Shown piece after piece: positions 50,792-57,545 of a stretch of DNA of 64,000 nucleotides. Under the pieces are notes generated by a model. The model was not told the DNA's origin. It did no database searches and was given only the letters and a program-made list of their open reading frames with translations. The DNA lies in NCBI GenBank assembly GCA_019721075.1, contig JAHEAD010000003.1:1-64000 (forward strand), written 5' to 3'. Both the position numbers and the translations under genes were made by a program. Source of the DNA: Candidatus Sysuiplasma jiujiangense (GTDB lineage Archaea; Thermoplasmatota; Thermoplasmata; Sysuiplasmatales; Sysuiplasmataceae). The number at the start of each line of letters is the position of its first letter. Positions within the stretch are counted from its first letter, which is position 1.

Positions 50792-51022
50792 ATGGCAAAG
50801 CTAATCGCGATTTCGGAGGATGTGTACAACAGACTTAGCAAACTCAAGGAAAGGGAGAAATCAAGGTCATTCACAGCAGTCATATCTGAACTTCTAGAGG
50901 CTAAAGAGAGAGATATCACGGATCTGTTTGGCGCTTGGAAGATGAGTGAAAAGGAAGCATCCGAACTAAATAGGCGGATCAGAAAAGAGAGAAGAGAGTC
51001 GTTTTCGAGAAGTGGTTTATAA
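50792..51022 (+). CDS. vapB: VapB antitoxin (DUF217 type)
   Basis: A 76-residue protein that begins MAKLIAISEDVYNRLSKLKE, the DUF217 antitoxin signature, with SFTAVISELLEAKERD following. The promoter is visible: TTTATAGCTTAATAAATT lies just before the ATG, so the mRNA is probably leaderless. It is the first module after tRNA-Gly. The base composition is more AT-rich than the flanking core genes. Confidence 0.87.
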   Translation: MAKLIAISEDVYNRLSKLKEREKSRSFTAVISELLEAKERDITDLFGAWKMSEKEASELNRRIRKERRESFSRSGL

Positions 51023-51023
51023 C

Positions 51024-51407
51024 ATGACAATTTTCGATACTAACATTGTTATTGACTATCTGAGGGGGAAGCAGCAAGCTTCGGAGATTATGGCGGATAA
51101 ACACTCCGAGATAGCAATTACAGTTATCACTGGTTACGAACTGCTCAAAGGTTACAGAACTAAGAAGGAAGAAACGACCGTCAACGAGTTATTAAACAGA
51201 GTCAGGATATACTGCATGGACAACAAGTCAATGCGCGTGTCAGGCAGCCTATACCGAGAATTGAAGAGCCGCAGAAAATTGAAGAATGAAGCGGATGTGT
51301 TGATTGCCGGCATTGTCCTGGCAAACAACGAAACTCTCATTACGGCAGACAGTGACTTCTCTGAACTTGAGGAAGCAATGGGTGAAAGCCTAATACTGCT
51401 GGAATAG
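51024..51407 (+). CDS. vapC: PIN-domain toxin ribonuclease (VapC)
   Basis: A 127-residue PIN domain with D5 in IFDTNIVIDYLRG, E39 in TGYELLKG, D91 in NEADVLIAGIVL, and D109/D111 in LITADSDFSEL. The ATG at 51024 lies two bases after the vapB stop. It is expected to cleave RNA when free of VapB. Confidence 0.9.
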   Translation: MTIFDTNIVIDYLRGKQQASEIMADKHSEIAITVITGYELLKGYRTKKEETTVNELLNRVRIYCMDNKSMRVSGSLYRELKSRRKLKNEADVLIAGIVLANNETLITADSDFSELEEAMGESLILLE

Positions 51408-51434
51408 GCAAATCCCAATTATGAAGCACAAACC

Positions 51435-51473
51435 CAGATTCGAACCTTAATGCGTATATCCGGGAGCCGCACA
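51435..51473 (+). repeat. tRNA-Gly 3'-end-like repeat, copy a
   Basis: 39 bases: CAGATTCGAACCTTAATGCG followed by TATATCCGGGAGCCGCACA. The ends match the tRNA-Gly T-loop and acceptor strand (TTCGAA...CGGCAGCCGCACA), with about 14 extra bases between them. It follows the first VapBC module. Confidence 0.6.
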
Positions 51474-51714
51474 CATTCAAAGATCGCAGAAAATTCGAAC
51501 TTGGAGTGAATAGTTGCTCCCGTGAAGTCCTGATACCTGAGATTCTAAGTCGCCATATCTTGGAATGCGAATAACCTGAACGAGACGCTCCAATCACTGG
51601 TATGGCGTGAAATGCAGAGTCCGTTCCAGGCGCTGCAATCCACAACGAGTGTCGGATAAATTACCATTATACCAGCAGAAAGATTAAATGGCATTATGGT
51701 ATATACATAGATCA

Positions 51715-51981
51715 ATGGAAGAAATAGCCGGCATAGACAGGGCGGGTAGGATAGTAATACCGAAGGAAATCCGAAAGGCGGCCGGAATCGACGAAGGTGC
51801 GAAGATTCTTATCACGATCTCTGGAGGCGGTCGCATAATACTCCAGAAATTGGATGTGAAATCAATAGCTGCGCGCCTTGAAAAAGAACTGGAAGGCAAA
51901 GACATCGATGAAATAACCAGCCGTATCAGGAAGGACGTAAATGCGCTTATCAGAAAGGCCTATCCGGTCCTTTCTCCTTGA
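51715..51981 (+). CDS. AbrB/SpoVT-type antitoxin
   Basis: An 88-residue protein with the swapped-hairpin AbrB DNA-binding domain (MEEIAGIDRAGRIVIPKEIR), followed by a helical toxin-binding tail (ARLEKELEGKDIDEITSRIR). The ATG at 51715 follows a TATA-like TATATAC by about 14 bases. It overlaps the PIN gene by 41 bases. Confidence 0.87.
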   Translation: MEEIAGIDRAGRIVIPKEIRKAAGIDEGAKILITISGGGRIILQKLDVKSIAARLEKELEGKDIDEITSRIRKDVNALIRKAYPVLSP

Positions 51982-52414
51982 TACAAACGTCTTTGTAGCT
52001 GCTGTGAGGCATCCAAGCAGGGAAACAGGCACACTTCGCTTCCTACTGGAAGTTATACAGAATGACAATTTGTCACTTGTTGGAAACGAATTTTGGGTAG
52101 AGGAGATGCTGCGTTATGCAGAGGAATTTCATTCCGAAACAGCAGCCTTGCTTGTTGAAGCACTACTCGGCAGGGCGCGTATGATACAGGTTGGAAACAA
52201 CTTCGTTTCCATATGTACCAAATATATGCCTGCAAACGATCCGGCAGACATTCTTCATGCAGCTACTTGCCTTCAGGAACGTGCAATCCTCATCACCAAT
52301 GACAAACACTCCAATCGGATAAGTGATGAGCACATCATCGAGGTCTGGAGCATAACCAAGGCCATCAGGTCCGGCATTGTAACGGCCAAAGCCGTCCATC
52401 ATGCTAAAGACTGA
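51941..52414 (+). CDS. vapC: PIN-domain toxin ribonuclease (VapC)
   Basis: A 157-residue PIN domain with D14 in FLLDTNVFVAAV, E54 in FWVEEML, D100/D103 in ANDPADILHAATCL, and D121 in ILITNDKHS. The C-terminus is longer than in the neighbouring VapCs. It is the second module of the tRNA-Gly array; its subgroup and antitoxin class differ from the first module. Confidence 0.88.
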   Translation: MRLSERPIRSFLLDTNVFVAAVRHPSRETGTLRFLLEVIQNDNLSLVGNEFWVEEMLRYAEEFHSETAALLVEALLGRARMIQVGNNFVSICTKYMPANDPADILHAATCLQERAILITNDKHSNRISDEHIIEVWSITKAIRSGIVTAKAVHHAKD

Positions 52415-52483
52415 AATCGACCGCTTAATGCAAAATGGCGCTGGTCATTTAAACGTGTTCTCTAAGCATGTACCATCCAATCT

Positions 52484-52523
52484 CAGATTCGAACCCTGAT
52501 ATGTATATCCCGGCAGCCGCACA
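52484..52523 (+). repeat. tRNA-Gly 3'-end-like repeat, copy b
   Basis: 40 bases: CAGATTCGAACCCTGATATG followed by TATATCCCGGCAGCCGCACA. The last 15 bases are identical to the 3' end of tRNA-Gly(CCC) plus its flank. A partial copy of the left end (GAGATTCGAACCT) recurs at 52541-52553. Confidence 0.65.
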
Positions 52524-52634
52524 TAGTCCACACTGGCCTGAGATTCGAACCTAAAGTGAACGGAAAGTCTGGGGCCCCTTTCGCAATGTCTAAAATCAGG
52601 GCTACACACCCTACCAGAGAAATGCGACGCATTT

Positions 52635-53057
52635 TTACGGAGATTCCTTACCGGGTTCTCTCAACCATGGGGTATAAACAAGACCTAGCAGGATGCCTTC
52701 TGGGCTGAGAAATCTGGAGACGATCTGACCGTAAGGCTCCTTGTACGAGTCCAGGAGGAGTGTGTGACCCTTTCTTTTCATTTCTTCAGAGGCCGCTTTC
52801 ACATCTTCTACTTCAAACTCCAGCCACGCCTGCGGTCTGGGGATATCATCCGGCCAAATCTTTCTTCCAAAACAGCCTTCTGCTGCCAATGAAAGTGGCC
52901 ATATGGCAAACCCTTTGCAACCATCAACATTCTGACCGTGCATATACCCCCCCTCATATTCTTTGAATTCTATTTCAAGATCCTCCGAGTATAATTTCCT
53001 GGATAGGGATAAGTCATCAGTTACGGGTCCAAAGCCCGCTATAAACAATATTTTCAT
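52635..53057 (-). CDS. VOC-superfamily (glyoxalase-like) protein
   Basis: A 140-residue protein with one clear VOC repeat (MKILFIAGFGPVTDDLSLSR ... WLEFEVEDVKAASEEMKRKG, RFLSPEGILLGLVYTPWL). It lies within the second array in the direction opposite to the toxin modules. Substrate unknown. The ATG at 53057 is preferred to 53084. Confidence 0.78.
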   Translation of the reverse strand: MKILFIAGFGPVTDDLSLSRKLYSEDLEIEFKEYEGGYMHGQNVDGCKGFAIWPLSLAAEGCFGRKIWPDDIPRPQAWLEFEVEDVKAASEEMKRKGHTLLLDSYKEPYGQIVSRFLSPEGILLGLVYTPWLREPGKESP

Positions 53058-53084
53058 TGAGTTTGAAAGCTGGGTCAATGCCAT

Positions 53085-53534
53085 AAGTCTTATTGTAATT
53101 GCAGCATTATAGGCTCAATAGCCTATTTCTTGAACCTATGAGAGATCGAACAGGTAGTCGGAGGACTCCCTCGTCTCTGATATCCCGTTTTTCATGGAGT
53201 AATCTCCTGAGAAGCAGCTTATGCCTTAGCCACTCATTAGCAGTTAGCCGATTGCGATGAGTGGGCTCCAATTCACACGTTTTCCGATGCCAAGTATGTT
53301 TTGTTTCGACACTGCTCGTCTTCTTTAAGGAAGACGAGCTTTATTTGAAGGAAGGAACTTCACACTCAGGTTGAAACAACAGGCGCAATTATCCTGTTTC
53401 CTTATGGAAGAGCATGGTCAGTAGACTTGTAGACTTTTTCACCATTTTTGTCGCCCGTCAACTTCTATGAGCTTACGTGTCAACCTTAGTAAATGAAAAC
53501 ACTAAATATATGAAAAATAATAATTGTTTTTGAT
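53085..53534. other. Gene-free stretch with a strong hairpin
   Basis: 450 bases without a gene. A 10-bp hairpin lies at 53314-53339. The part from 53491 to 53534 is the promoter of the next antitoxin and is duplicated at 54439. Confidence 0.5.
53314..53339 (+). terminator. Perfect 10-bp hairpin followed by T-rich DNA
   Basis: GCTCGTCTTC and GAAGACGAGC are perfectly complementary with a six-base loop TTTAAG, followed by TTTATTTG. It looks like an intrinsic terminator, but no gene precedes it on the plus strand, so it may instead be the end of a lost element. Confidence 0.4.
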
Positions 53535-53771
53535 ATGTCTAGTAAAAGCAAAATATCCAGGGGATTCCTGACAGTCGTTCCAAAAGAGGTGCGCAGGAAA
53601 GTCGGCCTCAAAGAAGGTGATACAATTGAATGGACTGTCAATGGAGAGTCGATAAGAGTCCTGCCGCACAAGAAAGTGTGCATTGACGACATTATCGCCA
53701 TCGCATCCCATGGCGGGGATGCGGTGGTTTCCAAGAAAGAAATTCAGGCGGGAAAGCGTGATCGTCGCTGA
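53535..53771 (+). CDS. AbrB/SpoVT-type antitoxin
   Basis: A 78-residue protein. MSSKSKISRGFLTVVPKEVR and KVGLKEGDTIEWTV form the AbrB hairpin domain. The tail VCIDDIIAIASHGGDAVVSK should bind the toxin. Its first 73 bases and about 44 bases of upstream DNA are duplicated at 54439-54553. It overlaps the PIN gene by 14 bases. Confidence 0.87.
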   Translation: MSSKSKISRGFLTVVPKEVRRKVGLKEGDTIEWTVNGESIRVLPHKKVCIDDIIAIASHGGDAVVSKKEIQAGKRDRR

Positions 53772-54144
53772 CTCCTCATATTTCATAGCGCTTGCCGACA
53801 AGAAGGATCAGTGGCATCGTAATGCTGTTGCAGTCAAAAGCCGGATTCCGCAAGAGTTCAAGATTTCGACACTGACTGTATCTGAAGCGGTTACCGCAAT
53901 CGGATACAGAGCCGGAGGAAAAGCAGCAAGGACACTTTATGATTATTTCGCCGACAACTGTTCAGTGGAGACTGTTGACAGACAATTGATGGATCTGGCC
54001 ATGACTGTTCACCTCAGGTTCGACGGAATCCTTTCTGTTGCCGATTCGGTTTCTGCCGCGATAATGACCAGGGATGGATTCAGGCAAATAGTGTCTTTTG
54101 ATAGCGACTTCGACAAGATCAAGGGGATACAACGTATCTACTAG
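53758..54144 (+). CDS. vapC: PIN-domain toxin ribonuclease (VapC)
   Basis: A 128-residue PIN domain with D5 in VIVADSSYFIAL, E43 in LTVSEAVTA, D96 in LSVADSVSAAIM, and D115/D117 in VSFDSDFDKIKGIQRI. The GTG at 53758 is chosen as start, because the PIN fold begins there and the overlap with the antitoxin (14 bases) is the usual one; the open frame upstream is antitoxin in another frame. Confidence 0.86.
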   Translation: MIVADSSYFIALADKKDQWHRNAVAVKSRIPQEFKISTLTVSEAVTAIGYRAGGKAARTLYDYFADNCSVETVDRQLMDLAMTVHLRFDGILSVADSVSAAIMTRDGFRQIVSFDSDFDKIKGIQRIY

Positions 54145-54288
54145 GCAGGCGCGCTCATTACTGCTGACCAACTCAGGAAATTGCCAGCCACAGAGTGTGC
54201 CTTTGTCCCTGCAGGCGGAGCAAGGTGTCCAGGTCTCTCACGATTAGTGGTCGAGAAGTCTGCCGCATTTCCTTAATGATTCCGTGAA

Positions 54289-54327
54289 GGAATCGAACCT
54301 TGATGCGTATATTTCGGCAGCCACACA
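54289..54327 (+). repeat. tRNA-Gly 3'-end-like repeat, copy c
   Basis: 39 bases: GGAATCGAACCTTGATGCGT followed by ATATTTCGGCAGCCACACA. It shares the interior AACCTTGATGCGTATAT with copies a and b and ends the third module. Confidence 0.55.
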
Positions 54328-54438
54328 TAGTTCTGGTTCGGATTCACCTGCGATCAGATGGTTTCATGAACGCTGAATGGAAATACACCCTCATGTGATG
54401 AGCGCATCCTACATTTTTCAACCGCCCGGAGTAACCAG

Positions 54439-54607
54439 TAGATGAAAACATTAAACAAATGAGACAATAATTATTATTGATATGTCTGGCAAAAGCAAAA
54501 TATCCAGGGGATTCCTGACAATCGTTCCGGGAGAGGTGCCCAGGAAAGTCGATCGGAAAAGCTTAATCAATACCTCCGGAATATCCGCTTGCTGTGACAC
54601 GAAATAA
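54439..54607 (+). pseudogene. Truncated copy of the AbrB antitoxin gene and its promoter
   Basis: 54439-54553 repeats 53491-53607 with few changes, including the upstream AT-rich promoter and the first ~24 codons (MSGKSKISRGFLTIVPGEVP). The duplication ends abruptly after CAGGAAAGTCGATCGG. The frame then reads unrelated residues to a stop near 54605. No PIN gene follows. It is the remnant of a fourth module. Confidence 0.75.
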
Positions 54608-54758
54608 AAGGTGCGAACTCTGCGGGAACGAGTTTGTGTGCGGCGGCCTGTCAGGATGCTGGTGCAGAAACATCAGCATATCCGCACAGAGGAGACAGAT
54701 TCTTTCCTCAATAGCAGAGGATTGTGTCTGCCGGAATTGCATTTCGGATAAAAAATGA
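54594..54758 (+). CDS. Cysteine-rich CWC family protein
   Basis: A 54-residue protein starting at a GTG: MTRNKRCELCGNEFVCGGLS, then GCWCRNISIS and CVCRNCISDKK. The CxxC...C...CWC...CxCxxC spacing matches the short cysteine-rich CWC proteins (Cysteine-rich_CWC), probable metal binders without a known role. A TATA-like GCTTAATCAA lies at 54561. It directly follows the antitoxin remnant. Confidence 0.75.
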   Translation: MTRNKRCELCGNEFVCGGLSGCWCRNISISAQRRQILSSIAEDCVCRNCISDKK

Positions 54759-54842
54759 TCCGGCCAGAACAAATAACAGTGACGGGAGTCCCGTTACTGC
54801 AAACGCGGAAATCCGTAATGCCGAAGAACGGATGCACATACA

Positions 54843-55628
54843 ATGACCTCAAATACCTACCCGACTGGAAATCACTCAAGAGCCGCGTCTAAATTCGTCG
54901 AGCTCTTCAGCAGTGAGAAGAGGATCGTTGCCATACTGCTTGTTGGATCCTGCGCGCGGGGATCAGCGAGCCCGGACTCATGTCTGGACATAACAGTCAT
55001 GATGGACGATGAACGGGATGCAGATGTTTTCGCAAAGCATGTAGAGAGCATCTGGAACACCACGGAGGAAAGTTCTGAACTGCAACGGACAGGCAGATTT
55101 TCGAACCTCGACCTCAACTTCACCGATGGGAAATTCAGACCTGGCAAGAGAGGCTGGACTTCAGGACCGGACTCTTTCGAAATTGAAGTGGGCAATACTT
55201 ACGTCTACTCTGTGCCGCTGTTTGACAGGGACGGGGCATTTGAAGAACGAGGAAGGGCATTTCTGCCCTATTACGATGATGAGCTGAGAAAGGAAAGACT
55301 CGCAAATATCGAGAAATATTTCTACAACAACCTTGACCACATACCGCTTTACGTCAGGAGAGGACTGCATTTCCAGAGCCTGGAGAGACTGATCAATGCC
55401 TCCAGGGAATATCTGCAGGCACTCTTTGTTTACAGCAGAATTTATCCAATTTCCTACGACAAATGGATCAGATTCCAGCTCGTGGATATGCTGAAGAGAT
55501 CTGACATTTATTTCGAACTTGTTGAAATGTTCCAGATAAAAAGGATCGAGAGCAACGAGCTCATTGACAAGAGCGCCAGGCTGAGGGACATGGCGGAGAG
55601 AGATCTGGGGTTCTCCGACTTCGGCTGA
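54843..55628 (+). CDS. Nucleotidyltransferase-fold protein
   Basis: A 261-residue protein with a pol-beta-type nucleotidyltransferase core: LLVGSCARGSASPDSCLDIT (GSxxRG...D motif), and a likely third acidic residue in NLDLNF. The C-terminal 130 residues are helical (LERLINASREYLQALFVYSR), as in aminoglycoside- or toxin-related nucleotidyltransferases of this group. The second Asp of the usual DxD is less clear. Substrate unknown; it could transfer nucleotides to a small molecule, protein or RNA. Confidence 0.72.
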   Translation: MTSNTYPTGNHSRAASKFVELFSSEKRIVAILLVGSCARGSASPDSCLDITVMMDDERDADVFAKHVESIWNTTEESSELQRTGRFSNLDLNFTDGKFRPGKRGWTSGPDSFEIEVGNTYVYSVPLFDRDGAFEERGRAFLPYYDDELRKERLANIEKYFYNNLDHIPLYVRRGLHFQSLERLINASREYLQALFVYSRIYPISYDKWIRFQLVDMLKRSDIYFELVEMFQIKRIESNELIDKSARLRDMAERDLGFSDFG

Positions 55629-55684
55629 ACCTGTGAGACTCCTTTTGATACTGCACCCCGCTTTTCATTGCACGGAATCAGATA

Positions 55685-55927
55685 TCAATCAGATATCAGC
55701 CTGGAGCCGGACTCGGTTATGAATACAGTGAAATCGTCAGGTCCGTTTTCTTCGACAAGTATCGCCTCGTTCTCACTGAGCTTGTGAATCCTCTTTGCAA
55801 GGTCTGCGTATGCTATGCCTTTTACAACCTTTCCTAGCTCAAAAAGGAGCTCTTCCTTGTCAATTCCAGCCTTTCCTTTTTTGCTTGCGATCTTGAGGAT
55901 GTCTATGTCAATTGCGCTGAGATTCAC
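55685..55927 (-). CDS. Small winged-helix-like protein
   Basis: An 80-residue protein (MNLSAIDIDILKIASKKGKA ... YADLAKRIHKLSENEAILVE ... TVFITESGSRLIS). The helix-helix-wing order resembles a single winged-helix domain, perhaps a transcription factor. I cannot name a family. It diverges from the ROK kinase at 56028. Confidence 0.6.
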   Translation of the reverse strand: MNLSAIDIDILKIASKKGKAGIDKEELLFELGKVVKGIAYADLAKRIHKLSENEAILVEENGPDDFTVFITESGSRLISD

Positions 55928-56027
55928 AGTTTCACCGCAGGAGCATAGTGATTATATCCGTTAAAGTTTATCCCTGCGATTCGCGAAAACACTTTCCGCC
56001 GTAGTCTGGTCGCGGGAGACATATAAG

Positions 56028-57002
56028 TTGGCCGAAAAGAAGTTTGCACTCGGATGCGATGTGGGAGCAACAAAGGTTTCTGTCTCGCTGGGCACGCAGC
56101 CCGGCATCATTGCAGACAGGATGGTTGACAGGACGCACAGAATGGAGTCCCCTGATGAAATGATATCGGAAATATCCGGTATGGCCCACAGGATGATGGA
56201 CAAAAACCAGCTGAACATATCCGACTGCCTGGGGATCTGCTTCGCGTTCGCAGGATTTACTAACAGCGAGGAGGGTGTCATCATAACCTCTCCAAACATC
56301 AAAGGCTGGCGCAGAACACCTGTAAGGTCAATGCTGGAGAAGGAAATGAAGGTGCCTGTAATTGTTGAAAATGACGCGGACGTCGGAGCATACGGGGAAT
56401 TCAGGCATGGAGGAAGCATCAGCAGCGAAGATTTCATGTATATGACGATCAGCACCGGCATAGGCGCGGGAATTATAATCGGAGGCAGGCCGTACCATGG
56501 GCAGAATCATAACGCAGGGGAGATTGGCCATACGACTGTGCTGGCAGACGGCCCCAAATGCAACTGCGGCAAGAACGGATGCCTGGAAACATTTTCTTCG
56601 GGTCTGGGAATAGAGAGGGCTGCAAACGACAGGCTGCAGACGGAGAGAACATCTCTGAGGAGCAGGGCGGATGACAACGGAGGGAGGGTCGACGCCAGGA
56701 TTGTGTTTGAGGAGGCAAGGAAAGGAGATCTGCTTTCCCTTGAAATTGTTGATACCGCGTGCAGGTATCTGGGGATGTCGATATCCACCGCAGTCATGCT
56801 TCTCAGCCTTTCGAGTGTTGTCATCGGCGGAGGACTGTCAAACGAGGGAGAATTTCTTCGTGAAAGAGTCGAGCATCACATGAGGAAGAACATTCCCGCG
56901 GGGCCAAACGAAAATGCAAGACTCCTCGTTTCAAAGAAACCGCTTGATGTTGTCGATCTTGGCGCACTTCAGATGGTTTTCGACGCTTTCGCGGGCCGGT
57001 AA
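56028..57002 (+). CDS. ROK-family sugar kinase (glucokinase type)
   Basis: An ATP-dependent hexose kinase. ALGCDVGATKVSVSLG is the phosphate-1 motif. IVENDADVGAYGEF has the catalytic Asp. NAGEIGHTTV and CNCGKNGCLETFSSG form the ExGH and zinc-binding CxCGxxGCxE motifs. It has no DNA-binding domain, so it is an enzyme rather than a repressor. The start is a TTG. The substrate may be glucose or N-acetyl sugars. Confidence 0.9.
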   Translation: MAEKKFALGCDVGATKVSVSLGTQPGIIADRMVDRTHRMESPDEMISEISGMAHRMMDKNQLNISDCLGICFAFAGFTNSEEGVIITSPNIKGWRRTPVRSMLEKEMKVPVIVENDADVGAYGEFRHGGSISSEDFMYMTISTGIGAGIIIGGRPYHGQNHNAGEIGHTTVLADGPKCNCGKNGCLETFSSGLGIERAANDRLQTERTSLRSRADDNGGRVDARIVFEEARKGDLLSLEIVDTACRYLGMSISTAVMLLSLSSVVIGGGLSNEGEFLRERVEHHMRKNIPAGPNENARLLVSKKPLDVVDLGALQMVFDAFAGR

Positions 57003-57087
57003 CTTCATTTCGCCATGTAAAACCGGAAACCTAGGTTTAAAAAGTGACATGGGATACTATATGACAGGCAGGCAGGTGGCATTTCCA

Positions 57088-57402
57088 ATGAACCCAGAAA
57101 AGAATCTGTTGACGAGCAAGATGGAAGTTGAGATAGATCTGTTGAAGAGGCATGTTGCCGTTCTGAAGGCAATTATCGGCAGCCAGCCGATAGGTATCCT
57201 CAAATTATCGGAGCAGCTCAGCTATCCGCAGCACAAGGTAAGATATTCGCTTCGAATCCTTGAACAGGAAGGGCTTATAGTTCCGTCGCCGAATGGAGCG
57301 GTGACCACATCGGAGATAAGGCCGTTCCTGGAGCATCTCAAAGGTGTCCTCATGGAGATGAGCGAAACAGTCAACCAGCTGAAACTGGCAGTCGGCGAAT
57401 GA
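57088..57402 (+). CDS. Winged-helix transcriptional regulator (conserved archaeal)
   Basis: A 104-residue protein. An N-terminal helix (MEVEIDLLKRHVAVLKAIIG) is followed by a winged helix-turn-helix (GILKLSEQLSYPQHKVRYSL, RILEQEGLIVPSPNG) and a C-terminal coiled coil (HLKGVLMEMSETVNQLKLAV). The ATG at 57088 is chosen because AGGTGG lies 8 bases upstream; other in-frame ATGs lie at 57049 and 57061. A TATA-like GGTTTAAAAAG is at 57033. Confidence 0.78.
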   Translation: MNPEKNLLTSKMEVEIDLLKRHVAVLKAIIGSQPIGILKLSEQLSYPQHKVRYSLRILEQEGLIVPSPNGAVTTSEIRPFLEHLKGVLMEMSETVNQLKLAVGE

Positions 57403-57457
57403 CCTCGGACCCTTCAAAAAGACTTAATACCATTCGGCTTTTGGACGATGTGTGACT

Positions 57458-57545
57458 GCCGTTGTAGCTCAGCTGGCAGAGCGTGTGGCTGTTAATTGAT
57501 GCAGCTACCATAAGGTCGACGGTTCAAATCCGTCCAACGGCGCCA
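57458..57545 (+). tRNA. tRNA-Asn(GTT) with 12-nt intron and encoded CCA
   Basis: The acceptor GCCGTTG pairs with CAACGGC, the discriminator is G and CCA is encoded. The D-stem GCTC/GAGC and T-arm GACGG TTCAAAT CCGTC are normal. The anticodon loop has 19 bases. CTGT pairs with GCAG around bulges TAA and CTA, the canonical bulge-helix-bulge, so the intron between 37 and 38 is 57495-57506 (12 nt). The spliced loop is CTGTTAA with anticodon GTT. Confidence 0.9.
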
